Source: Candidatus Poribacteria bacterium
GTDB taxonomy: Bacteria; Poribacteria; WGA-4E; GCA-2687025
Assembly: GCA_018644665.1 (NCBI GenBank)
Contig: JABGQA010000081.1
Coordinates: 174,160-238,159, forward strand
Length of the DNA: 64,000 nt
Direction: 5' to 3'
Both the position numbers and the translations under genes were made by a program. The number at the start of each line of letters is the position of its first letter. Positions within the stretch are counted from its first letter, which is position 1. The notes beneath the pieces are model-generated. The model saw nothing but the letters and a program-made list of their open reading frames with translations, made no database searches and was not told where the DNA came from. Of the stretch, positions 41,916 to 50,337 are shown one piece after another.

Positions 41916-44771
41916 CTACGCGGCCGACGTAGCGGTGGCGCGTGTGGTGAACACCACTGCCCAGGTGGCCCCGACCTTCGCCGCGACGCGAACGAAGTCC
42001 TCGTACACCGTGCCGGTGGCCTCGTCCGTCGAAGCGTACTCCCACCGGTTGTCGATGTGCAGGGGAAGGAGGCCGGAGCCGCCCTCGATGCTGTAGCGCC
42101 GTAGCAGAAGGTCGGTCGCGAGACCGTTGTCGTGCTCGTGCCGGACACGGACGAGTCCCACCCCCGGCGCGAACCATGACAACTGCTTACCGCGCGTATA
42201 GCCGAGGATGCGTTCGCGGTCGGGATGCTCGACACGGTTCCCGACATCCACCTCGTGCCTGCTCTCGATCACGGCGCAGCCCTCGAACCTCCCGCACGGC
42301 GTCGTGGCCACGGCGGCCCCGTCGATGAGCGTACTGGTCACCATCTTGCTCTCCGTACCCCACGGCATCCCGACGTTGTTGCGTTCGGTATGCGTCGTGC
42401 CGACAGGCTGACCAAGAAGCGACACTCCTTGGTACGGCCCGTGCATGGGCAAACTCGTCAGCGGAGCGCCGGCGGCGCCCGGCGGGTAGCCGCCGGACGT
42501 GCTTGTCGTGGCGCCGCCACTGTGTAGTCCGCTGTCGATCTCCTGCAGACGCATGTCGCCGCAGGCATACCCGTGCGCGTCGTCGGCCGGAATGTCGTCC
42601 TCCAGCAGGAACTGGTCTGCCCAGCATTCGCGGGCGCAGGCGTCGCCGAGATCCCCGGCGTCGGCACTCTTGCCGGCCGATGCGCGTAGGGCGGTCTGCG
42701 ACTCCACTAGGTCGCCGACACCTCGGAGAGCAAGACCCACGAGCCACATGGATTTGCTCTGCGTATGCCAATCGTCGTCCGCGTCCGCCGCCGCAAGGAG
42801 TTCGCGGCCCCGGCTGAGGCTGTCCCGCGGCGTCAACTCGCCGTCGGTTTCCCTGAGTCGCCACCTCGCATCAATGACTTGGTAGTCACGACCTAGGGCC
42901 TCGTACGCCTGCACCAGTCGGTTTAGCATTGCGCGCCTGCGGGCCGCGTCGTCGACAAATGGCAGCCACTGTTCGATGCTGCCCGCCTTGCCTGCCCAGT
43001 CTTGGGACGCCTCCTCCATGCACATGTCGCTGCCGATGTGTTCGGCGAGCCCATCCTCGGGCCGCCTGACGCCCACCGTGGCCGACGATAAGCACGCCAC
43101 GCCGTCCTCAGATGACGTGACCCGCACCGTGTCGGTGTACACAGAGAACTCGTAGCGCGATGTCTTCGGCGGAGACCAACGGTATCGCCACTCCCGGCCG
43201 ATGTCGACGGGGAAGTAGTCACTGCTGGCGACAGGGGAGTAGGCGGCCAACACGACGGTGCGGGACACGTGATTCTGGTCCTCATGTCGCGCCTTCACGC
43301 ACCCCACACCGGGCGCGTACCACGCGGAGCGCACGCCGCTGTGCGATCGGGCGACATACTCGGGCGAGACGCGACCGTCGGGAGGGGCGATCGTCGTGCG
43401 GACGCGGAGGCAGTCTCGGAACTCCCCCGCCGGCGTCACGACCGTGTCGTCGTCGCTCTCTACCGTGGAGCGTGCGATGATCTCGGGGCCATCTGGGAGC
43501 CCCCACAGGACGTTGTGACCCGTGCGATCTGTGATGCGATCCTCCCATGACGCGCCTACCGTGACGTCTGGCCCGAGCACGCGCGCAGGATAGAGCAGCC
43601 AGGCCAGCGCAACGGAAGGCGACGGTCGCCCCCACGTGTAGTTCCGCACGGATACGGGTGTGTCGAACGTGAGGCCGCGCTCGTCGCGACGCAGCGGGAA
43701 CACGCCCATGACGTACCCGCCGGGCTCGCCGGGCCTCCACGCGCCATCGAGGTCGTCGCAGAGATCCACCGCAGCCCGCATCATCGCGCCATGGGGGTGA
43801 TCGCCAAGGGCCTCGAAGCGTTCGCGCGCGTTCTCGGCGGCGTGGCGGCCCGGCTCGTACTGCCCGCCGCGCAGGTACGCCGCGACGAGATCCTTGCACA
43901 GGCGGGCGGCGTCCTCCGCCCCACCAGCTTCGTCCGCGGTCGCGATGGCGTGGAGGTAGTCCCGTACCGCGCCGGGCCCGTCGCCGATCCATGTGGCCCG
44001 CGCATCGCCACGCATTCCCAGCACCTCGACGCGGCCGCGCACGATCTCGGGGTCCGACGACATCGGATCCAGGGCCGCGAGCGCCTCATCGGCGCCAGCG
44101 AGGAAGTTCACGCGCTCCCAACGCTCCTGCGCCTGCTTGGTCTTCTCGATGGCGGCCGCCACGATCCCGGCGATGTGGCCATCTTCCAGTCTCTCGGCGT
44201 CGAATGTGTCGCGGACCATCGGCTCGAGCCTTTCCTGCATTAGCCGCCGGGCGCGATGCAGGCGCCCGACCACCGTAGTCACCGGCACGTCCAGGAATTC
44301 CGCAATGTCGGCGTACGACCAGTCGCTGAGGTAGTGGAGCGTCAGTGCTAGGCGGCTCTTCTCGGGCAGCCGCGCGAGCACGGCTCGCACGTGCGCCCAT
44401 CGCTCGCCTTGCTCCATGTCGACGTCGGCGTCACGCCTGACGTCCACCGGCCCGCGCTCGGCCGGCAGATCGTCGAGCGGAACGACGGGCCGGCGCCCAC
44501 GCCACGCCATGCGGCACTCGTTCTAGGTGATGGTCCTCAGCCACGACCCGAAACGCTCCGGTCGCCGCAGTTGGTCCAGCCGCGTATACGCCGTGGCGAA
44601 CACCTCCTGCACGATGTCCTGCGCGTCGGTGAAGTTGCCCGTGAGGTGGTACGCGAGCCCGTGCACGCCGCCCTGATACCGGCGCACGAGTTCCGCGAAG
44701 CTCTCCGCGTCGCCCGCGAGAGCCCGACTTACGTGGTACCGCGCCGATTCCGTGCGCACGTTGGACGCCAT
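41916..44771 (-). pseudogene. ECF sigma factor with long duplicated C-terminal extension, interrupted by one in-frame TAG
   Basis: From ATG 44771 the frame encodes sigma region 2 (DAESFAELVRRYQGG, DAQDIVQEVFATAY, FGSWLRTIT), then TAG at 44523-44525 (codon 83), and then continues in the same frame with NECRMAWR, a Pro/Asp linker and region 4 (LPEKSRLALTLHYL, YADIAEFLDVPVTTVVGRLHR). Without the TAG it is a perfectly ordinary sigma factor. After about residue 180 come a helical, TPR-like part and two related beta-rich domains with the shared signature W(Y/F)APGVG-x-V-x-RHE. The 864-residue part after TAG has its own ATG at 44510 but would lack region 2. Nonsense mutation, suppression or a sequence error are all possible. 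Confidence 0.75.
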
Positions 44772-44869
44772 ACTCGTAGCCACCTGTCCGGATGATCTGT
44801 CTGAACGTCGTATGCACATAGGGGATGCAGGTGGGACTGTGGGCCTTACGAAAACATGCGGGCCGACGC

Positions 44870-46255
44870 TCAGGGGGTGGCCGCGCCGAAGACGTGTCGG
44901 CTCGGGATGTCGCGCGGATCGTGTCCCCACACATGCTCTCGCGCGCCGTCGGGCGTGTCCCACGGCTCCACATAGTAGGTCAGCACGCCGTGTTCGTCCT
45001 GCGTGACGAGCGTCCCCGCCTCTGGATCGCGGAAGGTCCACGGGCCCGAGCGCTCCGCGGGTAGCCTGTAGTCCGTCTCGGCGGGTGGCGCCAGACGGTC
45101 GAGCCAGTCGGCGTACAGGTACGACGCGATCTGGTAGGTGTGCGGCGACCGCAGCGCCATGCGGGCGGGCACGTCTTCGGCGAAGTGAGGAAGGGCGATG
45201 GCGTAGGCGCGTTCTCCCGCTGGATGCGCCGATCGCGCAAGGCCGAGCGCCCACATCGGGGGCACGCGGGCCGCGCCGCGCGATACGCGCCGACTCACGC
45301 CATCCTCCATGCTGATGCCGAGTGGCGAATCACCGTCGGGCACGAAGAAGTGCTCGAGCGCGCTCCAGTACTTCGCGCCGAAGCGCGCCGCTTCCACGTC
45401 GTAGTCGCCGCAGAGGCCGATGTAGGCGAGCGTCACCGCTGCGTAGTTCGCGTCGTAACCCGCGTACGGTCGTCCCTCGAATAGCAGTCCCGTGTCCGAG
45501 AACCACTTCCCGGCGTATTCGTTCCGCGCATCCCTGGGCGACCCATAGAAGATCTCGTCGCGCATCGCGGCTACGTCCGCGTCGTTCTTCAGCGGAGACG
45601 CCGACGGCGACAAAGACGCCCAAGCGCGATTCACCCCGTAGACGGCCGCCAGCGCGCACAGGTCCTGATTCGCCGAATGGCCGCGACCCGAACCCGAATA
45701 CAGGTTCTCCATCGCGAGACGCAGCATGCGACCCCACGCCGCGCGCCGCTCCATCGTTGGCGCCGACGGGCCGTCCGCGTCGATACCGTCCGTGAGGAGC
45801 GGCTCCATGGCTGCGAGCGGGGAGAGAAGGTCGATTGCCCGCGCGATGCCGTACAGCGTGAACCCCGCGACACTGCTCTTGCCCGGCGCCCTGTCGGGCA
45901 CGCCGCACCAGCCGTGGTATTCGTTGAAGCCGCCGTTGCTCCCCTGCGCACGGCACATGTAGTCGACGGACAGGACGGCGGCGTCCAGCGCGGGCCGGCT
46001 GCCGTAATGCTTGCTGTCGGGGGTCACATACGCCCACGCAATGAGTGCAGTGCACTCCTGCAACCGCATGTTGTCGGAGCCGTGGAACTGACCTCGGCGG
46101 ATGTCGCCGGGCACGATGTTCTGCTCCGCGAGGTACGTGCCTACCCACTCGTCGAGCACGGCCACGACCTGCGCGCGCAGCGCGCCGTCGTCGACCGCGG
46201 GGGCCGACCACGCGAGGCATGCACACAGAGGCGCCAGCGCGCTGAGGGCCATCAT
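44870..46255 (-). CDS. Secreted alpha/alpha-toroid-like protein of unknown function
   Basis: This 461-residue protein starts at ATG 46255 behind CCGGAG and has a signal peptide (to about residue 20). The body has regularly spaced amphipathic helices with aromatic/Gly loops (YHGWCGVPDRAPGKSS, WFSDTGLLFEGRPYAGYDANY, ANQDLCALAAVYGVNRAW), as in alpha/alpha-toroid polysaccharide lyases and hydrolases. The final 70 residues are Pro/Trp-rich and end WGHDPRDIPSRHVFGAATP. I do not recognise a named family, and catalytic residues cannot be assigned. The fold suggests action on a polysaccharide. Confidence 0.6.
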   Translation of the reverse strand: MMALSALAPLCACLAWSAPAVDDGALRAQVVAVLDEWVGTYLAEQNIVPGDIRRGQFHGSDNMRLQECTALIAWAYVTPDSKHYGSRPALDAAVLSVDYMCRAQGSNGGFNEYHGWCGVPDRAPGKSSVAGFTLYGIARAIDLLSPLAAMEPLLTDGIDADGPSAPTMERRAAWGRMLRLAMENLYSGSGRGHSANQDLCALAAVYGVNRAWASLSPSASPLKNDADVAAMRDEIFYGSPRDARNEYAGKWFSDTGLLFEGRPYAGYDANYAAVTLAYIGLCGDYDVEAARFGAKYWSALEHFFVPDGDSPLGISMEDGVSRRVSRGAARVPPMWALGLARSAHPAGERAYAIALPHFAEDVPARMALRSPHTYQIASYLYADWLDRLAPPAETDYRLPAERSGPWTFRDPEAGTLVTQDEHGVLTYYVEPWDTPDGAREHVWGHDPRDIPSRHVFGAATP

Positions 46256-46453
46256 CGCGGCGCTCCGGATCTCACCGCCTGCTCTCGGATTCTCATGGCT
46301 CGCCCGGCCCTCTCACTCACCGTCTGATGAGACCAGCGCCGCGATGTCGGCTCACGGCGCCAAGGCCGCTTAGGGAGCGGCATCAACGCGACACGCAGGC
46401 CGCTGGGCGCCTCCGCCGGCCGGGCCATCGGCGGCGGCGAGTCTCATACCCAT

Positions 46454-46480
46454 CGCCGCCTGCGCCGCGAGAAGGCGGCG
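46454..46480 (-). terminator. Hairpin downstream of the HMA gene
   Basis: CGCCGCCT and AGGCGGCG form a perfect 8-bp stem around an 11-base loop, 12 bases after the stop codon on the minus strand. The stop codon itself lies in a 14-base palindrome (46482-46495). No T-run follows, so termination here is only possible, not assured. Confidence 0.35.
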
Positions 46481-46492
46481 GTAGTCGCGCGA

Positions 46493-46849
46493 CTATCGCG
46501 CTCCGGGGTCGTCGACGACTTCCGGCTTGTACTTCTCGCCCTGCTTCTCGCCGATGCGTCGGATTTCCGCGAGCAGCTCCTTCTCCTTCATCGCGTTCGC
46601 GTCATACTGAACCCGGAAGACCATCGTTTCCATGTCGAACGCCGCCGACGTGACTTCTTCCCGCCCTACCAGGGCAGTTGTGACCGCGGTGGGTCAGTCC
46701 ATTCACAGGACGCCGTTGTGTTCGGCCATGCCGTCGACGCGTATCGTCACCTTCCGCAACTGCTTCGGGCCCGACGCGTCCGGCCCGGCGCACGCCTGCG
46801 TCAGGAGAAGCGGCGCGAGGGCCGCGAACAGAATCATAGGGCCTTTCAT
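46493..46849 (-). CDS. Candidate selenoprotein: exported HMA-domain protein with UxxU
   Basis: Read with TGA as selenocysteine, the frame from ATG 46849 to TAG 46493 gives 118 residues. GGAAGGAAC precedes the ATG by about 7 bases. A signal peptide ends near TQAC (C20). Residues about 32-105 have the heavy-metal-associated fold order: strand RKVTIRVDGM, metal loop, helix PTAVTTALVGREEV, strands TSAAFDMETMVFRVQYD, helix KEKELLAEIRRIGEK. In this family the loop ends in CxxC; here both cysteine places are TGA (codons 49 and 52, U-M-D-U), and no other stop occurs. A SECIS-like hairpin follows (46661-46677). The likely role is binding of Hg, Cu or another soft metal in the envelope. Sec machinery is not in this window. 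Confidence 0.7.
46661..46677 (-). promoter_or_regulatory. SECIS-like hairpin
   Basis: On the mRNA, CUGCCCU pairs with AGGGCGG (seven pairs, one G-U) around loop GGU. The loop begins 23 bases after the second UGA and 32 after the first, inside the 16-37 base range used for bacterial SECIS prediction, and has G in the first loop position. The loop GGU also occurs in the E. coli fdhF element. Confidence 0.55.
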
Positions 46850-47025
46850 CTCGATCGTTCCTTCCACCGATGGCCGATACGGGAGCTTCGATCTTCGCCC
46901 GCTCGGCGCGTGGTCAACGCCGGGTCAGTTCCGGTTGAGAGGCGTCATGCGTAGACGGGTCCTGGCGCAATTCATAGCCATTGTAGCCGTCGGTTGGGGA
47001 GGCGAGTTTCGCCGCGGGTCGCTCG

Positions 47026-47769
47026 CTATCTCACGGTCACTCTCGCGATGACTCCGTCGCGCACGTAGTTCGGCACAGGCCGACCGTTCACATCGTTCGC
47101 GATGTGCGTCGTCGCCTCGATCCCGACGACGTTCTTGCCGTACACAACGTGCTCCGCGAAGGCGTAGCGGCGCGGGAGCATGTCCCGGATCGCGCCATGC
47201 ACCACGGACCCGCGAAGCTGCCCTCCGCGCGCCCGCGCAGCCACGACGTCGCCCTTGTCGGTCTCGATATGTAGCCGGCGCCCATTGACGAACACGCGCA
47301 CAGTGACCGCGCCCGAGACCATCACGTCCAAGTACGCCTCGGACAGATCCCCCGCCGCGGCTTCGTTGTAGAACTCGCGGCGGAAGTGCACGACCCGGCG
47401 GTTGCCAGGGATGGAGTTCACGCCGCCGAACGCGAAGTCACGCTCGGGATACCACACCCACTTACTGTCGGCGAACAGCTCCGAGTCGCTGCCGACAGCC
47501 GGCCCTGCCACTGCAGGGAGCCAGTCGCTCGTCCCGTAGTTGGGCGATGCCCATCGCTGCGGCACGTCGGTTCGCGCGTTGACGTTCCCCATGGGCTTGT
47601 TGACAGCGATCGCCTTCCACCCGTCGTCCGTGGGCATCACGTGCTCGATTGCCGCGCCCTCGGGTATCGTCGCCTCGTTGTAGCCGGTGACCTCCGCCAG
47701 GCGCGCACACCCGTAAAGGCAGGCGAACCCCACCACGCAAGCTGCTGCGAATCGGTAGGTCACGCGCAT
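47026..47769 (-). CDS. Lipoprotein with galactose-binding-like beta-sandwich
   Basis: This 247-residue protein has a signal peptide with lipobox LYGC (C21). The body reads as a jelly-roll domain of the kind found at the N-terminus of family 2 glycosidases and similar sugar-binding modules: PNYGTSDWLPAVAG, SKWVWYPERDFA, RVVHFRREFYNEA, AYLDVMVSGAVTVRVFVNGRR and KNVVGIEATTHI. No catalytic domain follows. A role in carbohydrate binding at the cell surface is likely but not proven. It stands alone on the minus strand, 176 bp upstream of the HMA gene. Confidence 0.66.
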   Translation of the reverse strand: MRVTYRFAAACVVGFACLYGCARLAEVTGYNEATIPEGAAIEHVMPTDDGWKAIAVNKPMGNVNARTDVPQRWASPNYGTSDWLPAVAGPAVGSDSELFADSKWVWYPERDFAFGGVNSIPGNRRVVHFRREFYNEAAAGDLSEAYLDVMVSGAVTVRVFVNGRRLHIETDKGDVVAARARGGQLRGSVVHGAIRDMLPRRYAFAEHVVYGKNVVGIEATTHIANDVNGRPVPNYVRDGVIARVTVR

Positions 47770-47955
47770 CGTCCCGCCTCCCTCAACAGGTCGTCCTCGG
47801 TCGCCGGTAGGCGATCCAACGACAGTCTAGCGCAACGGGGGCGAGGCGCGAAACGAGAGGCGCCGTGGGTTGGTACGCTCGATGAGGAGTGATAGCGTCT
47901 CGTTGGCGCGCGTGACGCGGCTTCGACGCCGTCGGGACATGCCTGGGAGACCACA

Positions 47956-48672
47956 GTGGCGGCCGACAGATCACCGACAGTGCTCGTCCTGGACGCGATG
48001 GGCGTGATGTACGACAAGGGGAACCTCGTGCAGGCCCATCTGATCCCGTTCGCACGGGACAACGGAAGCCGGCTGCCGGACCGAGACATCCTGGGTCACT
48101 ACCTACAGTGCAGCGCCGGGGAGATGTCCTCGGAGGCGTTCTGGCGCGAGCTGGGAGTCACAGGCGAGGGCGATGCGCTCGATACGGCGTACGTGGCACG
48201 TCACCGACTCGTCGAGGGTCTGATCTCGTTCCTCGCGTGGACGCGCACGTCGGGGACGCGTGTGGTCTGCCTGTCCAACGACGTGGCGGAATGGTCCGTC
48301 CGGTTACGCCGGCTGCACGGCTTAGAGGCGTACATCGACCACTGGACGATCAGCGGAGACGTGAAGTCGCGCAAGCCGAGCGTAGGCATCTACCGATGTC
48401 TCCTGGACGCGACCGGACTGCGCGCGGAGGAGTGCCTGTTCGTCGACGACAAGGCGCCCAACCTGGATGTCGCGCGCGAACTCGGGTTCCACACATGCCT
48501 GTTCGCACCCTCCCGTCCGGGCGCCGTGGCCCGCGACTCGATGCGGGATGCGGCGTTCCGCGACTTCCAGTTGGGATCGTCGCGCGCGGAGGGCAGCGCG
48601 CACCCCGTGGCGAGGAACTTCGGCGACGTGCGCGCGCTCCTCACGGGCGATGCGGGCGACGGCGCGGCGTGA
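47956..48672 (+). CDS. HAD-superfamily hydrolase
   Basis: This 238-residue protein starts at GTG 47956. The four HAD motifs are in order: LVLDAMGVMY (motif I, where the second Asp two residues later is replaced by Met), VVCLSNDVAEW (II), KSRKPSVGIYRCLL (III, Lys) and CLFVDDKAPNLDVARELG (IV). A helical cap lies between motifs I and II. The change of DxD to DxM in motif I would affect phosphatase activity, because the second Asp is the general acid. Downstream on the same strand are a sugar isomerase-like protein and an unknown protein, so it may take part in sugar-phosphate metabolism. Confidence 0.8.
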   Translation: MAADRSPTVLVLDAMGVMYDKGNLVQAHLIPFARDNGSRLPDRDILGHYLQCSAGEMSSEAFWRELGVTGEGDALDTAYVARHRLVEGLISFLAWTRTSGTRVVCLSNDVAEWSVRLRRLHGLEAYIDHWTISGDVKSRKPSVGIYRCLLDATGLRAEECLFVDDKAPNLDVARELGFHTCLFAPSRPGAVARDSMRDAAFRDFQLGSSRAEGSAHPVARNFGDVRALLTGDAGDGAA

Positions 48673-48717
48673 GAAACTACGCGCAGTCCTTACAACACGG
48701 GCGCGAAAGGCAACCGC

Positions 48718-49539
48718 ATGCAGAACGAAATCGGAATCGCCGGGTGGCTCTTCTCGGCCGAGATACTGCGCGAGAAGACGCTCACGCAACTGGAACTCCC
48801 GGGCATCTTCGCGTCGCTTGGGGTGAAGACCGTTGAGCTGTGCTCCGCGTTCTTCGAGAGCCAGGACACACGTTATCTGAACGACCTGCGCGGGCGGCTT
48901 GAGGACAACGGGCTGTCGGTCCAGAACATCGCCGTGGACATGGGGAACATCGCGGGCGCGGACGCCGCCACGCGGCGCACGGATATCGAAGGCCTGAAGC
49001 AGTGGTTCTACACGGCATCGGCCATCGGGTCCGCGGCGATACGCATCAACACGGGGAACGCCGACGACGATGGCGCGCTCGAGCGCGTCATCGAAGGCTA
49101 TCGAGAATTGGCGGCCGTCGGCGAGCAGGCGGGCGTCCGGTTACTCATGGAGAACCACGGCGGCATCTCCGCGCATCCCGACGACATGCGGCGCATCTTC
49201 GACGGCGTGTCTTCCGATAACTTCGGCGGGTGCCCGGACACCGCGAACTTCGCTCCCGAGCACTGGCAGAACGGGATGCTGACCCTAGCGCCGCGCGCGT
49301 TCTCCGCGCACGTGAAGGTGCACAGCTACGACGATGACGGCACGCAGAGGCGCGTCAACCAGCGCACCGGCGAGGAAGTGTCCTACAACCTGCGCACCGG
49401 GCTGGAGATCCTGCGTGACGCCGGGTACGAAGGGCCCATCTGCATCGAGGGCGCCGTGCCCGCGACCGAGGGCGGCCTCCAGTCGACTGGCTTCGCCACC
49501 ACCCGCGAGTACGTGGAGCGGATGATGGCGTCGGTCTGA
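48718..49539 (+). CDS. Sugar phosphate isomerase/epimerase-like TIM barrel
   Basis: This 273-residue protein starts at ATG 48718 with a GAAAGG ribosome site. It shows the xylose isomerase-like/AP-endonuclease 2 barrel pattern: GVKTVELCSAFFE, AIGSAAIRINTGN, GVRLLMENHGGISAHPDDM, FGGCPDTANFAPE, AHVKVHSYDDDG and YEGPICIEGAVPA. Glu and His residues in MENHGG and the Asp in PDTAN are the usual metal ligands. The substrate is unknown. It is 45 bp after the HAD gene and 22 bp before the next gene, consistent with an operon. Confidence 0.85.
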   Translation: MQNEIGIAGWLFSAEILREKTLTQLELPGIFASLGVKTVELCSAFFESQDTRYLNDLRGRLEDNGLSVQNIAVDMGNIAGADAATRRTDIEGLKQWFYTASAIGSAAIRINTGNADDDGALERVIEGYRELAAVGEQAGVRLLMENHGGISAHPDDMRRIFDGVSSDNFGGCPDTANFAPEHWQNGMLTLAPRAFSAHVKVHSYDDDGTQRRVNQRTGEEVSYNLRTGLEILRDAGYEGPICIEGAVPATEGGLQSTGFATTREYVERMMASV

Positions 49540-49561
49540 CGCACTGTACTGGGAGGCCCGC

Positions 49562-50323
49562 GTGTACCTGCCGGACGACTTCGCCGACCATCTGACCATC
49601 GAGAACGGCGCGGAGCGATTCGCGGAGGCGTTGGAAGTGCGCGCGCGGATCGTGGCCGCAGGCGTCCCGCTACTCGACGCTCCCGACCACGCGGCGATCT
49701 TCTGCGATCCGCCGCAGAGCGTCATGGGGCCGCTCGCGGGCGTTGGGTACGACTTCGGGTGGGACACCCGCTGCTACCCCTCCTGGGTGGACGAGCGGCT
49801 GTACATCAACGTGCCGGGACGCCTGCGTGAGGATTCGGAGGCGTTCTCGCGTGGGTGGTTTCGCTACGTCGCCGCGGTGTTCCCGACGGATCGCGCGGCG
49901 CTCGACAACATGGACGCCAACCCGTTTGTCCACCACGTGACGTGGGGCATCGCGCCGCCTGAGGGCTCCGGGATCGCGACTGTCGCGGACGCTCGATCAC
50001 TTGTCACGCACATGGCGCGCGCCCGCGCGGACATCCGGGCCTCACTCGGCGAAGACCCCGGCACGCTCATCGTCGCGATGCCCGAGCGCCTGGCGTCATC
50101 GCCCGAAGTGCGAGACGGACTGCCGGCCTGGGTCGGGTCGGGTGATCCCGAAGAGTGCGTCGTGCAGGTGATGCAGGGCGGGGGATTCCTGATCCAGTTC
50201 TTCGTGCTGACCGGTGGGCGGATCGAGATCGCGCTGCGCCTCGGAACAACGCAGACGTTCAACCCCGCGAACGTGGACAAGATCTCGCGCGACGAGATCA
50301 GCACGACGCAGTCCGACCGGTAG
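49562..50323 (+). CDS. Conserved-looking cytoplasmic protein of unknown function
   Basis: This 253-residue protein starts at GTG 49562 with GGGAGG nine bases upstream. It has no signal peptide or membrane segment. Visible blocks are ADHAAIFCDPPQSVMGPLAG, GYDFGWDTRCYPSWVDERLY, FVHHVTWGIAPPEGSG and MQGGGFLIQFFVLTGGRIEIA. None matches a family I know. It follows the isomerase-like gene by 22 bp and is probably co-transcribed, so a role in the same pathway is likely. It converges with the giant adhesin gene, 14 bp apart. Confidence 0.68.
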   Translation: MYLPDDFADHLTIENGAERFAEALEVRARIVAAGVPLLDAPDHAAIFCDPPQSVMGPLAGVGYDFGWDTRCYPSWVDERLYINVPGRLREDSEAFSRGWFRYVAAVFPTDRAALDNMDANPFVHHVTWGIAPPEGSGIATVADARSLVTHMARARADIRASLGEDPGTLIVAMPERLASSPEVRDGLPAWVGSGDPEECVVQVMQGGGFLIQFFVLTGGRIEIALRLGTTQTFNPANVDKISRDEISTTQSDR

Positions 50324-50337
50324 GCAGAGCGACCCGA

